From the NCBI GenBank assembly GCA_023395465.1, contig JAEWZE010000048.1, positions 1-64,000 on the forward strand: a stretch of DNA of 64,000 nt. The letters are read 5' to 3'. The notes under the pieces were generated by a model. The model saw only the letters and a program-made list of their open reading frames with translations, made no database searches and was not told the DNA's origin. Below are positions 57,311-64,000 of this stretch, in pieces. How positions within the stretch are numbered: the first letter of the stretch is position 1; every line of letters begins with the position of its first letter. The DNA is from Pseudomonadota bacterium (GTDB lineage Bacteria; Pseudomonadota; Gammaproteobacteria; Xanthomonadales; Xanthomonadaceae). A program made the translations under genes and the position numbers.

Positions 57311-58830
57311 CGCGCCGCCACCGAGGCTTCAGCCTGATCGAGCTTCTCGTCGCGGTGGGTATTGCTCTGGCCGTGGTCTCCATCGGCGTCGTCTGGCTCA
57401 ATGCCGAACGCCAGCGCGTGGCGCGCGGCGATGCCATCAAGGCCCAGGCCATCGAGATGGCCACGCTCGGACGCGCCCTCGACCAGTACCTGCGCGACAA
57501 CGCAGCTCTCGTCCCGGAAGATGCTCCGATGCTGGTAACGCCTGAAGTGCTGGCGCAGGCAGGTCTACTTCCAGTGGACTTCGCGGTGCGCGATCGCTTC
57601 GGTTCGACGCCGGCCTCGCCACTGGGGCAGCCCTACATGCTCATGGCGCGCAAGATCGAAGGCAGGGTGCGCGGCATTGCCCTCACAGCAAGCGGGCCCT
57701 CGCCTGCCGCGCTGGCCCGCCTGGGCATCAAAGGCACGGCGGAGGAGTTCGACGAACTCCAAGCGACCGTGTCCAGGACGATCCGCCAGCAGCATCATCT
57801 TGGCTCGGCGCTGGTTCGAGCCGGCGAAGTCAACGCCGACCGCCAGGTCTCCACCTTTGCCTACGACTTCACGCCCTTCGTTGAGACGGCGGTCCAGGCA
57901 GCGACGGTCGTCGCGCTGGCCGGATTCCCGGAGTTCGCGTCCACCCCAGACATTCGCGTCACACTCGATCCGGATGGAGAGCCCGGCCAAGGAAATGGAT
58001 CATCATCTTGTTCTGTGGTGGCCGCAGACAGGTCCTGTCCTGCAGAGACCAGTGAGGTGTTCGCTTGGGACGCCTGCGACTCACGCGCAAGCGAGGGGCC
58101 GCGGTCATTCAATGGGTCATTTGGGAACGTTGTCATCGCACCGACGCCGCGCGAGTTCATAGAGGTCCATACCATCAATCCGGCGCCGAATGCGCCACCC
58201 AGCTTCAACTGTGCTGCCAATTATGGTGTCGCGCCCTACCTGACCCGTTACGGATTGCACAACAGCAGTGCGTATGGAGATGAGTACCAGCGAATCTCGT
58301 TCACGGCTGCCCATACTAGTTCGATGTACGGATACGCCAAGCATCCAATCGCAGGCCACTACGTTGTCAGCTCAACCACGATGTGGAGGGGATCGTGCAC
58401 CTTGCCGCTGACCATCCCCAACAACATCTATCGAGCCACTCATTCTTGCGCCGCGCTAGAGCAGTCGGAAGACTGGGATCGGGCGTACTACTCGCTTGGC
58501 GACGGTCAGCCCCCCGCGGATCAGTTCAACGGGCTTACCTTGGAGGGCCAACGTTTTCCCGTACCGGTAGGGTGGCGCACGGGGATGAGCGTCAAGTGGA
58601 ACGGCAGCGAAATTGCACTAACGCCTGCGTGTAGGTATGGCTTGCCAGTCGACCGGCACAACGGTCCCTGGTCCGACCCTTGGTGGCGTACGGAACTTGG
58701 CGTCAGCACCTCAATCCCGCCCGTGTGTCCACCCGCCGAGCATTCCTACAGCGGCACCTATGTGGACATGGCCTATACGCGGGTCTTCAATCCACCCCGT
58801 GCTGGCGGGGGAAAGATCTGCTGCAGCTGA
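57307..58830 (+). CDS. pilV: PilV-like tip adhesin / minor pilin
   Basis: 507 aa. Short leader RHRG, then FSLIELLVAVGIALAVVSIG with Glu5, a pilin helix, and a long conserved stalk (to about residue 215). The C-terminal half (about 220-507) is cysteine-, aromatic- and asparagine-rich, less G+C-rich, and ends GGGKICCS. In R64, PilV carries a variable C-terminus, changed by the Rci shufflon, that selects recipient lipopolysaccharide. The composition break here fits a swapped tip domain, though no rci or shufflon repeats are seen nearby. Confidence 0.78.
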   Translation: MTRRHRGFSLIELLVAVGIALAVVSIGVVWLNAERQRVARGDAIKAQAIEMATLGRALDQYLRDNAALVPEDAPMLVTPEVLAQAGLLPVDFAVRDRFGSTPASPLGQPYMLMARKIEGRVRGIALTASGPSPAALARLGIKGTAEEFDELQATVSRTIRQQHHLGSALVRAGEVNADRQVSTFAYDFTPFVETAVQAATVVALAGFPEFASTPDIRVTLDPDGEPGQGNGSSSCSVVAADRSCPAETSEVFAWDACDSRASEGPRSFNGSFGNVVIAPTPREFIEVHTINPAPNAPPSFNCAANYGVAPYLTRYGLHNSSAYGDEYQRISFTAAHTSSMYGYAKHPIAGHYVVSSTTMWRGSCTLPLTIPNNIYRATHSCAALEQSEDWDRAYYSLGDGQPPADQFNGLTLEGQRFPVPVGWRTGMSVKWNGSEIALTPACRYGLPVDRHNGPWSDPWWRTELGVSTSIPPVCPPAEHSYSGTYVDMAYTRVFNPPRAGGGKICCS

Positions 58831-59013
58831 TCTTCAGAGGACCGCCCGGGCCATTCACGCAAGCATGCCCATCACGGGCCCGGTTGCGCGCCTGCGAACG
58901 CGCGCGCCCTCCTAGCATTTCCTTCGCTCGACGCGCCCAGCGTCCTGACTGGACGGTGGGTGGCGCGCACGACGCACGCAATGTCGGGAACCGAGACCCA
59001 CATCGCAGAACGT

Positions 59014-59044
59014 AAGTTTCAGCGCGGTTGCGCCGTGGTGTTCT
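59014..59044 (+). promoter_or_regulatory. recurrent element promoter, copy 19
   Basis: AAGTTT (59014-59019), 19 bases, TGTTCT (59039-59044). It lies 35 bases before the autotransporter start, the only large gene with this motif. Confidence 0.5.
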
Positions 59045-59078
59045 GGGTCAGACCAAACCGGGAACCGAAGGATTCTTC

Positions 59079-61778
59079 ATGAAAACGCAGTACCGCTACA
59101 CCACGCTCTCGATCGCCCTGGCCGCTGCTCTGTCCGCATGCGGCGGCGGTGGCGGCAATACCCGCTCCGACGCGCCGCCGCCGCCGCCGACCACCCCGCC
59201 GGCCCCGGCCGTGTGCGAGGACGAGAACGCCACCAACACCGGTGGCCTGCTGCCCTGCACCTATCGCTACAGCGGCCGTCAGGACAACCTGCTGGTGCCG
59301 GTGAATGCTGACCTGGCCCATGGTGAAGGCTTCACCGGCAAGGACGTGAAGGTCGGCGTGTTGGACGACGCCCTGGTGCCGGCGTACGCACCGCTCGAAG
59401 GCACAGTCGCGTGGCAGCGCAACTACGTCGAGGGACAGCCGGAGACCAAGCCGGGCCACGGCACTGTCGCCGCCACGACCCTCCTCGGGCGCGCCACCGG
59501 CGATTTCGACGGCGGTATTGCGCCGGACGCGCAGCTCTACATGGCGACGGTCTGCTCGGATGTGGGCTGCGACAACACCCGCGCAGGCGAGGCGATCCGC
59601 GACATGGGCGAGCAGGGCGTCCGCATCTTCAACGCATCGTACGGTGGCAGCTCCGTCGAGAGCCTCGATGAGGCCGCTGCGCGCAGCTACGCCCGCGTCT
59701 ATCGATCCCTGGTGGACGTTGACGGCCTGCTGGTGTCGAGCGCAGGCAACGATGGTGGAGCCAATCCGGGCACCATCGCGGGCATGCCTGTCGTGGATGC
59801 CGATTTCCTCGGACGCTATATCACCGCCGCCGCTGGCGCGGTTGACAGCAAGGGCAACGTCACCGAGCTGGCAGAGTTCTCCAACCAGTGTGGCTTCGCT
59901 GCCGAGTGGTGCATCACCGCGCCGGGTCTGGTGAGTCTTCCGGCGGTTCCTGGCACGGAGTACGTGTCCGGCGCGCAGGGGACGAGCATCGCCGCACCGA
60001 TCGTGGCCGGCGCCGCGGCCCTCGTGCTGCAGGCCTTCCCGTGGATGAGCGCACGCAACATGCAGCAGACCATTCTGACCACCGCGACAGATCTGGGCGC
60101 GCCCGGTGTGGACGCCGTGTTTGGCTGGGGTCTGCTCAACGTCGACCGCGCCGTGCGCGGACCGGGCCAGTTCCAGGGCGCCGACTTCGTGGCCAACGTG
60201 CAGGGCGGCAACTTCGCGTTCACCAACGACATCACCGGTGACGCTGGCCTGATCAAGGAAGGTGCGGGCGGTCTCGGGCTGGTGGGCGACCACACCTATA
60301 CCGGCCTGACCCGTGTCACCGCCGGCGCGCTGGCACTCACCGGCACTCTGGCGTCGGACGTGCTGGTCGAAGCGGGCGCCCGCTTCGGTGCCTATGGCGC
60401 GACCCTCGGCGGCGACTACACCGCTGAGGCCGGGTCGATCACCTCCGTGCAGGTCGGCGATCCGCTGGCAGTGACCGGCACCGCCACGCTGGCGGGCGAG
60501 CTGGCGCTGCGTGCGGCGAAGGGTGACTACACCGTCCAGGACACCGAGACCGTCCTGACCGGCGGCACGGTCGCCGGGACGTTCGATCAGGTCACGGTGG
60601 ATTCGGGCTTCTTCTACTCCGCCACCCTGTCCTACACGGACCAGTCGGTCATCGCCAACCTGACGCGCGCCAAGGCCGCGGCGAACGCCGCGCGCATGAA
60701 GTCCGCCCAGTCGGTGGTCGATGGCGCGGGCCAAGTGGACGCGCTGTTCGACTTCACCGACTCGCTGGTGCTGGCGGGCAATACCCACGGTCGCGAGGCG
60801 CTGGTCGCCGCCGCCGGCCGCCTAATGGCTTCCGACAAGGCGACGGCGGAGCTTTCGCTGGCCAGCCTGACCGGGCAGGTGCACGGCACGGTGCGCGCCG
60901 TCGGCGTGCAAGGCGCGCTCAACACCGGCAACCTGCTGGCGCAGCGCGTGGATGCGCTCAAGGGTGATGCACAGGACGGCGTGTGGATCGAGGCCAATGG
61001 CACGGATGGCGAGCTGGCCCGGAGCGGCTACGCGACCGCCGACTACCGCCAGAGCGGCGTGACCATGGGCCTGGACCGCAACATCGGCGACGCGGCGGTG
61101 GGTATCGCGCTGTCGAGCGGCCGCAACCGCGCCGAGATCGACGCGCTGGGCGGCTCGTACAAGGGCGACCGGCTCGGCGTGGCGGTCTACGGCCGCGCCG
61201 ACTTCGGCCCGGCCTACGTGAGCGGCTCGCTGGCCTACGAGGAAGTCGACGTGGACACCCGCCGGGAGATCGTGACCGGCAACGCTTCCGAGACGGTGAC
61301 TGCCAAGCGCGAGGATGCGAGCTTTCACGGCCGGCTCGAGGCGGGCTACCAGCTCGGCAACGGCTTCTCTCCGTTCGTCGCCGGCGGCCTGATCGAGCAC
61401 CAGCAGGGCGCGTTCGCCGAAGACAGCCAGAGCGGCCTGGGCCTGGCCGCAGGCAAGGACAGCGCCACGGTGGGCTACGCCGACCTGGGCCTGCGCTACT
61501 TCGGCACCAGCGGCGCGTTCTCCTACGGCGGCCTGATCGCCGGCCGCACGCTGCTCACCGGCGACCGCGCCAACTTCCGTGGCTGGTTCACGGGCGCGCC
61601 GGAGGCCAGCTTCATCGTCGCCGGGCAGGCCATCCCCTCCGACGCGCTGCGCATCGGCGGCAACGCCAGCTTCCGCGCCGCCAACGGCTGGGAGTGGTTC
61701 GGTTCGATCGGTGGTGAGCGCGCCAGCGGCCAGAGCGACAACGTGTTCGGCTCGCTGGGCGTGAAGGTCAGCTTCTAA
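59079..61778 (+). CDS. subtilisin-like (S8) serine protease autotransporter, lipid-anchored
   Basis: 899 aa. A signal peptide with lipobox LSAC (C21) is followed by a glycine/proline-rich linker. The S8 protease domain has an intact triad: D96 or D97 (VGVLDD), H127 (GHGT) and S303 (GTS), with N224 (SAGND) as the likely oxyanion residue. A passenger stem with repeated TGTLASDVLVEAGAR-type strands covers about residues 380-560. The C-terminal beta-barrel (about 640-899) ends in F. This matches SphB1/NalP-like lipoprotein autotransporters, which mature or shed other surface proteins. Transcribed alone from a recurrent-motif promoter, it may process pilus or host surface proteins, an unusual cargo. 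Confidence 0.9.
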   Translation: MKTQYRYTTLSIALAAALSACGGGGGNTRSDAPPPPPTTPPAPAVCEDENATNTGGLLPCTYRYSGRQDNLLVPVNADLAHGEGFTGKDVKVGVLDDALVPAYAPLEGTVAWQRNYVEGQPETKPGHGTVAATTLLGRATGDFDGGIAPDAQLYMATVCSDVGCDNTRAGEAIRDMGEQGVRIFNASYGGSSVESLDEAAARSYARVYRSLVDVDGLLVSSAGNDGGANPGTIAGMPVVDADFLGRYITAAAGAVDSKGNVTELAEFSNQCGFAAEWCITAPGLVSLPAVPGTEYVSGAQGTSIAAPIVAGAAALVLQAFPWMSARNMQQTILTTATDLGAPGVDAVFGWGLLNVDRAVRGPGQFQGADFVANVQGGNFAFTNDITGDAGLIKEGAGGLGLVGDHTYTGLTRVTAGALALTGTLASDVLVEAGARFGAYGATLGGDYTAEAGSITSVQVGDPLAVTGTATLAGELALRAAKGDYTVQDTETVLTGGTVAGTFDQVTVDSGFFYSATLSYTDQSVIANLTRAKAAANAARMKSAQSVVDGAGQVDALFDFTDSLVLAGNTHGREALVAAAGRLMASDKATAELSLASLTGQVHGTVRAVGVQGALNTGNLLAQRVDALKGDAQDGVWIEANGTDGELARSGYATADYRQSGVTMGLDRNIGDAAVGIALSSGRNRAEIDALGGSYKGDRLGVAVYGRADFGPAYVSGSLAYEEVDVDTRREIVTGNASETVTAKREDASFHGRLEAGYQLGNGFSPFVAGGLIEHQQGAFAEDSQSGLGLAAGKDSATVGYADLGLRYFGTSGAFSYGGLIAGRTLLTGDRANFRGWFTGAPEASFIVAGQAIPSDALRIGGNASFRAANGWEWFGSIGGERASGQSDNVFGSLGVKVSF

Positions 61779-61813
61779 GCTCCACCCTGCTACACCCTGC
61801 CGCCCTGCGGCGG

Positions 61814-61852
61814 ACGCCCGGATCCCGGCCGGCGTTCGTCGTGGGGCTTTTT
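61814..61852 (+). terminator. probable terminator after the autotransporter
   Basis: ACGCC...GGCGT (about 61814-61836) brackets an inner CGG-ATCC-CGG, and a CTTTTT run follows at about 61847. It also faces the convergent SRAP gene. The stem is imperfect. Confidence 0.5.
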
Positions 61853-61869
61853 ATTGCTCGCGCGCCGGC

Positions 61870-62781
61870 CTATGCCGCTATGCGGTGCTCGTAATACGGC
61901 CGCTGCCGGTCCTCAAGAATCGCCTGCAGATCGTCCTTGCTGCGGTCCTGCGGCGAGAGCCAGGCAACGACGTGCTCCGGCTTGATGGGGATGATGCAGC
62001 GGTCGTGTCCGGCTTCGGCTACCTCGGCCGGCGGTTCGTCCGTCACCGCCGCGAAGGTATATATCTGCGCGCCGTCCTCGTCGGTCACCTTGGTCCACAG
62101 GCACGCAACGATCATGTCTTGGCCGTCGCTGGGCTTGAACTCCAGCACCTGGTCCTGGCCATCTCGATCGACGTGCTCGAAGAACGACGACGCCAGCATC
62201 ACGCCATGGTTGCGTCCGAAGACCTGGCGCCACGCCGTCTCGAGCTTGTCGCGCCTGGCGTTGTAGGTGCCTGGATACTTCCGTTCCACTTCCTCCGTCC
62301 AGCCTGGAAGGCGGCACCGGTAGCGCATCGCACGCAACACGTAACGTCCATCCTCGAGGACCACGACCGGCGCATAGTGCCCTGGGAACACGCGACCCCG
62401 GTTGCCGGGGTCCGATTTCAGCTCGTCCAGGCGACGCTGGGCACGCTGAAGCATGTCGTTCCCGATGCGGATGTCCTCGCGGGCCTTCTTCGTCTCGCGC
62501 TTCTGCAACGCCCGCTCTGCAGCGACCACCCTGGCCCGCTGCTTGGAAATCGTCTGCGTGAGCTGGTCGATCTCGACCTGATCCGCCTCGCGCACAGCGG
62601 CCTGTATGTCGGGCGGTGCCAGCTCCAACGCCTGGCGTTCGAACACGCGCGGGATCTTCTTGCGCTTGCCCTTCTTGTCCGCGCTCCAGAACGTCTTGAC
62701 GTACCAGTCGACATCTACCGGCCGACCCAGCACCCGCTCGAACTTGCGCACTTCGGCGTACACCTGCGCGGAGTAGCACAT
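61870..62781 (-). CDS. SRAP-family (YedK/HMCES) DNA-protein crosslinking protein
   Basis: 303 aa. Cys2, exposed after Met removal (MCYS), is the residue that links to abasic sites. Conserved elements are NARRDKLETAWRQVFGRNHG, the FFEH segment (SSFFEHV) and GHDRCIIPI. A charged helical insert (residues about 58-122, QALELAPPDIQAAVREADQV, then KRETKKAREDIRIG) makes it longer than YedK (222 aa). SRAP proteins shield abasic sites in single-stranded DNA; on a conjugative element this could protect transferred DNA. Confidence 0.9.
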   Translation of the reverse strand: MCYSAQVYAEVRKFERVLGRPVDVDWYVKTFWSADKKGKRKKIPRVFERQALELAPPDIQAAVREADQVEIDQLTQTISKQRARVVAAERALQKRETKKAREDIRIGNDMLQRAQRRLDELKSDPGNRGRVFPGHYAPVVVLEDGRYVLRAMRYRCRLPGWTEEVERKYPGTYNARRDKLETAWRQVFGRNHGVMLASSFFEHVDRDGQDQVLEFKPSDGQDMIVACLWTKVTDEDGAQIYTFAAVTDEPPAEVAEAGHDRCIIPIKPEHVVAWLSPQDRSKDDLQAILEDRQRPYYEHRIAA

Positions 62782-62784
62782 GGC

Positions 62785-63027
62785 TCAGTCCATCACGTCG
62801 TCGGCGATGTCATCGGGTCCGCCGTACTCGCGGTGCGCGTCGTCCACGACGGACAGGTAGGCCTCGCGCAGGTCCGGGTCCGCGTCGTCGGCGAAGGCCT
62901 GGGCTTCAAGGTCACCTGCGCGCGCGCCGAACTCGGACCAGAACTCGCGGCGCGTACGCCCCGATCGCTCGAAGCTGCGCAGCCAGGCGGCCAGGTGGTT
63001 CAGCGCGGTCGTCTGTTCGGGGGTCAT
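62785..63027 (-). CDS. small acidic protein cotranscribed with SRAP
   Basis: 80 aa from ATG 63027. Helical, acidic (LNHLAAWLRSFERSGRTRRE, DPDLREAYLSVVDDAHREYG). Its stop lies 3 bases before the SRAP start, so they form an operon. A frame extending upstream lacks protein character. Function unknown. Confidence 0.6.
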   Translation of the reverse strand: MTPEQTTALNHLAAWLRSFERSGRTRREFWSEFGARAGDLEAQAFADDADPDLREAYLSVVDDAHREYGGPDDIADDVMD

Positions 63028-63108
63028 GGCCGGATGGTACGCCGCCACGGCCATCGATCCCACCGTACCGGTCGCCCCGCCGCACCCGTGTTCAGCCCCT
63101 CTCCATGC

Positions 63109-63139
63109 AATTTTCTGGCGCCTCGCGATCCCGCATCGT
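63109..63139 (+). promoter_or_regulatory. recurrent element promoter, copy 20
   Basis: AATTTT (63109-63114), 19 bases, CATCGT (63134-63139); the start codon follows at 63182. Confidence 0.55.
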
Positions 63140-63181
63140 GTCCTTAACAGGGCGCTGCCCTTCAACGGACGACGAGCGAGC

Positions 63182-63610
63182 ATGAGCATCATCGACAAGG
63201 GGCGGGACATCATCCGCACGGAGGGCCACCTGGTCATCGCCACCGGCGAGCCGGTCCGGATCTCGTACACGGTGGGTCTGACGCCCCGTCTGGGCTACGA
63301 GGTCTTCGTGATCGGGCTGCCCGTTAACGTCGCGCAGCACGTCCTCAACACGCTGGCTTCCACACTGGTCGAGAGCGAGATTGCCGACCGAGTTCCGGTC
63401 GATGAGGTGGCCAACGTGCCGCTGCGCCTGTCCTTCGTGCCGCTGGACACCACGCCTGCCACCGTCGCGCGCCTGCGCATGATCCCCGCCCTCGGGTACG
63501 CACCGCAGCGCATGCGGCAACTGCTGATCCCCGACACCGAGGGCGTCTTCCCCGGCGAGGAAGGCTACTCGCTTCCGTTCGCGCAGACGCTCGATGAAAC
63601 AGGCATCTGA
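63182..63610 (+). CDS. DUF4262-like protein
   Basis: 142 aa from ATG 63182. The pattern ISYTVGLTPRLGYEVFVIGL then PVNVAQHVLNTLASTLVESE matches DUF4262 (family pattern YTVGL...PE..V.GLP...A..+LN.+). These small proteins are widespread and uncharacterised. It is transcribed from its own recurrent-motif promoter. Confidence 0.65.
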   Translation: MSIIDKGRDIIRTEGHLVIATGEPVRISYTVGLTPRLGYEVFVIGLPVNVAQHVLNTLASTLVESEIADRVPVDEVANVPLRLSFVPLDTTPATVARLRMIPALGYAPQRMRQLLIPDTEGVFPGEEGYSLPFAQTLDETGI

Positions 63611-63651
63611 CCACTTCCCGTCCCCTTCCACTTCCCCTTGCAGGAGTCCTC

Positions 63652-64000
63652 ATGGCCAACTACGCCGCCGTCGCGCGCAGCAACTACTTTTCCGTCAAGG
63701 ACATCGACGCCTTCAGGCTGGAGATGGCCAAGGTGTCGGACATCCACGTCGAGTGCCTGGGCGAGGGCGAGTCGCAGACCGTCGCCCTGTTCTGCCAGAC
63801 CGATGACGGCTGGCCGTCGGAGTATTACCCCGACGAGGTACTCGCCGATCCGGTGAGCATCGATCTGCCGGCGATGGTCGCCTCCCACCTCGCTGAGGGG
63901 TCGGTGGCGGTGTTTCTCGAGTCGGGCAACGAGGGCCTGCGCTTTGTCGGAGGCCACGCGACGGCGGTGGACGCCGCCGGGGAGCGGGTGGATCTCAACC
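63652..64000 (+). CDS. small protein, partial at the window end, unknown
   Basis: At least 116 aa from ATG 63652 (AGGAG 6 bases upstream); it runs off the right edge. An alpha/beta start (SNYFSVKDIDAFRLEMAKVS, VALFCQTDDGWPSEYYPDEV) resembles other short element proteins but no family is recognised. It is 41 bases downstream of the DUF4262 gene and is probably cotranscribed. Confidence 0.55.
   Translation, partial: MANYAAVARSNYFSVKDIDAFRLEMAKVSDIHVECLGEGESQTVALFCQTDDGWPSEYYPDEVLADPVSIDLPAMVASHLAEGSVAVFLESGNEGLRFVGGHATAVDAAGERVDLN

Noticed and set aside
57307..59000. Shufflon inverted repeats or an rci recombinase behind the PilV-like gene
   Set aside because: No repeated 19-base crossover-like sites and no tyrosine recombinase frame were found between 57300 and 59000; the next gene is the autotransporter.
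59019..60788. A 589-codon open frame on the minus strand under the autotransporter
   Set aside because: It is the antisense shadow of a high-G+C gene with an intact protease triad and barrel; composition is histidine/arginine/glycine-rich and no start signals are present. The same applies to long antisense frames at 42791-44287, 46081-47361, 49483-50958 and 13846-15201.

Overview
The window is about two-thirds G+C and looks like part of a large conjugative element (an ICE or conjugative plasmid) from a gammaproteobacterium. A Xanthomonas/Stenotrophomonas/Lysobacter-type host is my guess, from the G+C content and the MerR-like N-terminus; nothing here fixes the genus. The evidence for conjugation is an F/SXT-type traF-traH-traG set, a ParM partition locus, a MobI-like gene, a FlhDC-type activator, and an R64-like type IVb pilus operon.

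Layout. 1-240: the divergent mercury-resistance control region, with the start of merT leaving the window to the left and merR cut off after about 23 codons. 560-1510: two small paralogous membrane proteins and a terminator. 1531-10994, minus strand: a small membrane protein, traG, traH, traF, a fused FlhD-FlhD-FlhC-like regulator, a ParR-like protein and parM. 10995-11397: an array of CGTGGTCACCACG-type palindromes (candidate parC centromere or oriT) and operator-like repeats. 11398-13951, plus strand: MobI-like protein, S49 peptidase and two small genes. 14000-44800: some 50 mostly small genes of unknown function, many with zinc ribbons, signal peptides or membrane helices and several as paralogous pairs. 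This stretch also holds a TnpB gene with a structured RNA-like region upstream, a PcfJ-like gene, a DUF262 gene and a minus-strand lipoprotein. 44894-54318: the type IVb pilus operon pilL-pilN-pilO-pilP-pilQ-pilR-pilS, a second pilin and a second ATPase. 54374-58830: a secreted protein, a minus-strand membrane protein, a DsbC-like lipoprotein and a PilV-like tip pilin. 59079-61778: a subtilisin-like autotransporter. 61870-64000: an SRAP-family protein and small genes, the last running off the end.

How it fits together. TraF, TraH and TraG would build and stabilise the mating channel. The type IVb pilus, with DsbC oxidising or isomerising cysteine-rich subunits such as PilV, would bring cells together. 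ParM, the ParR-like protein and the palindrome array would hold the extrachromosomal form in dividing cells. The fused FlhDC-like protein is the obvious candidate for the transfer master switch, by analogy with SetCD and AcaCD.

The most striking unexplained signal is a promoter-like motif, (A/T)ANTTT(C) followed after exactly 19 bases by a (T/C)ANNNT hexamer. I count about 20 copies, each 30-70 bases before a start codon, nearly all in front of the small unknown genes and once before the autotransporter. It suggests a dispersed regulon of individually transcribed accessory genes.
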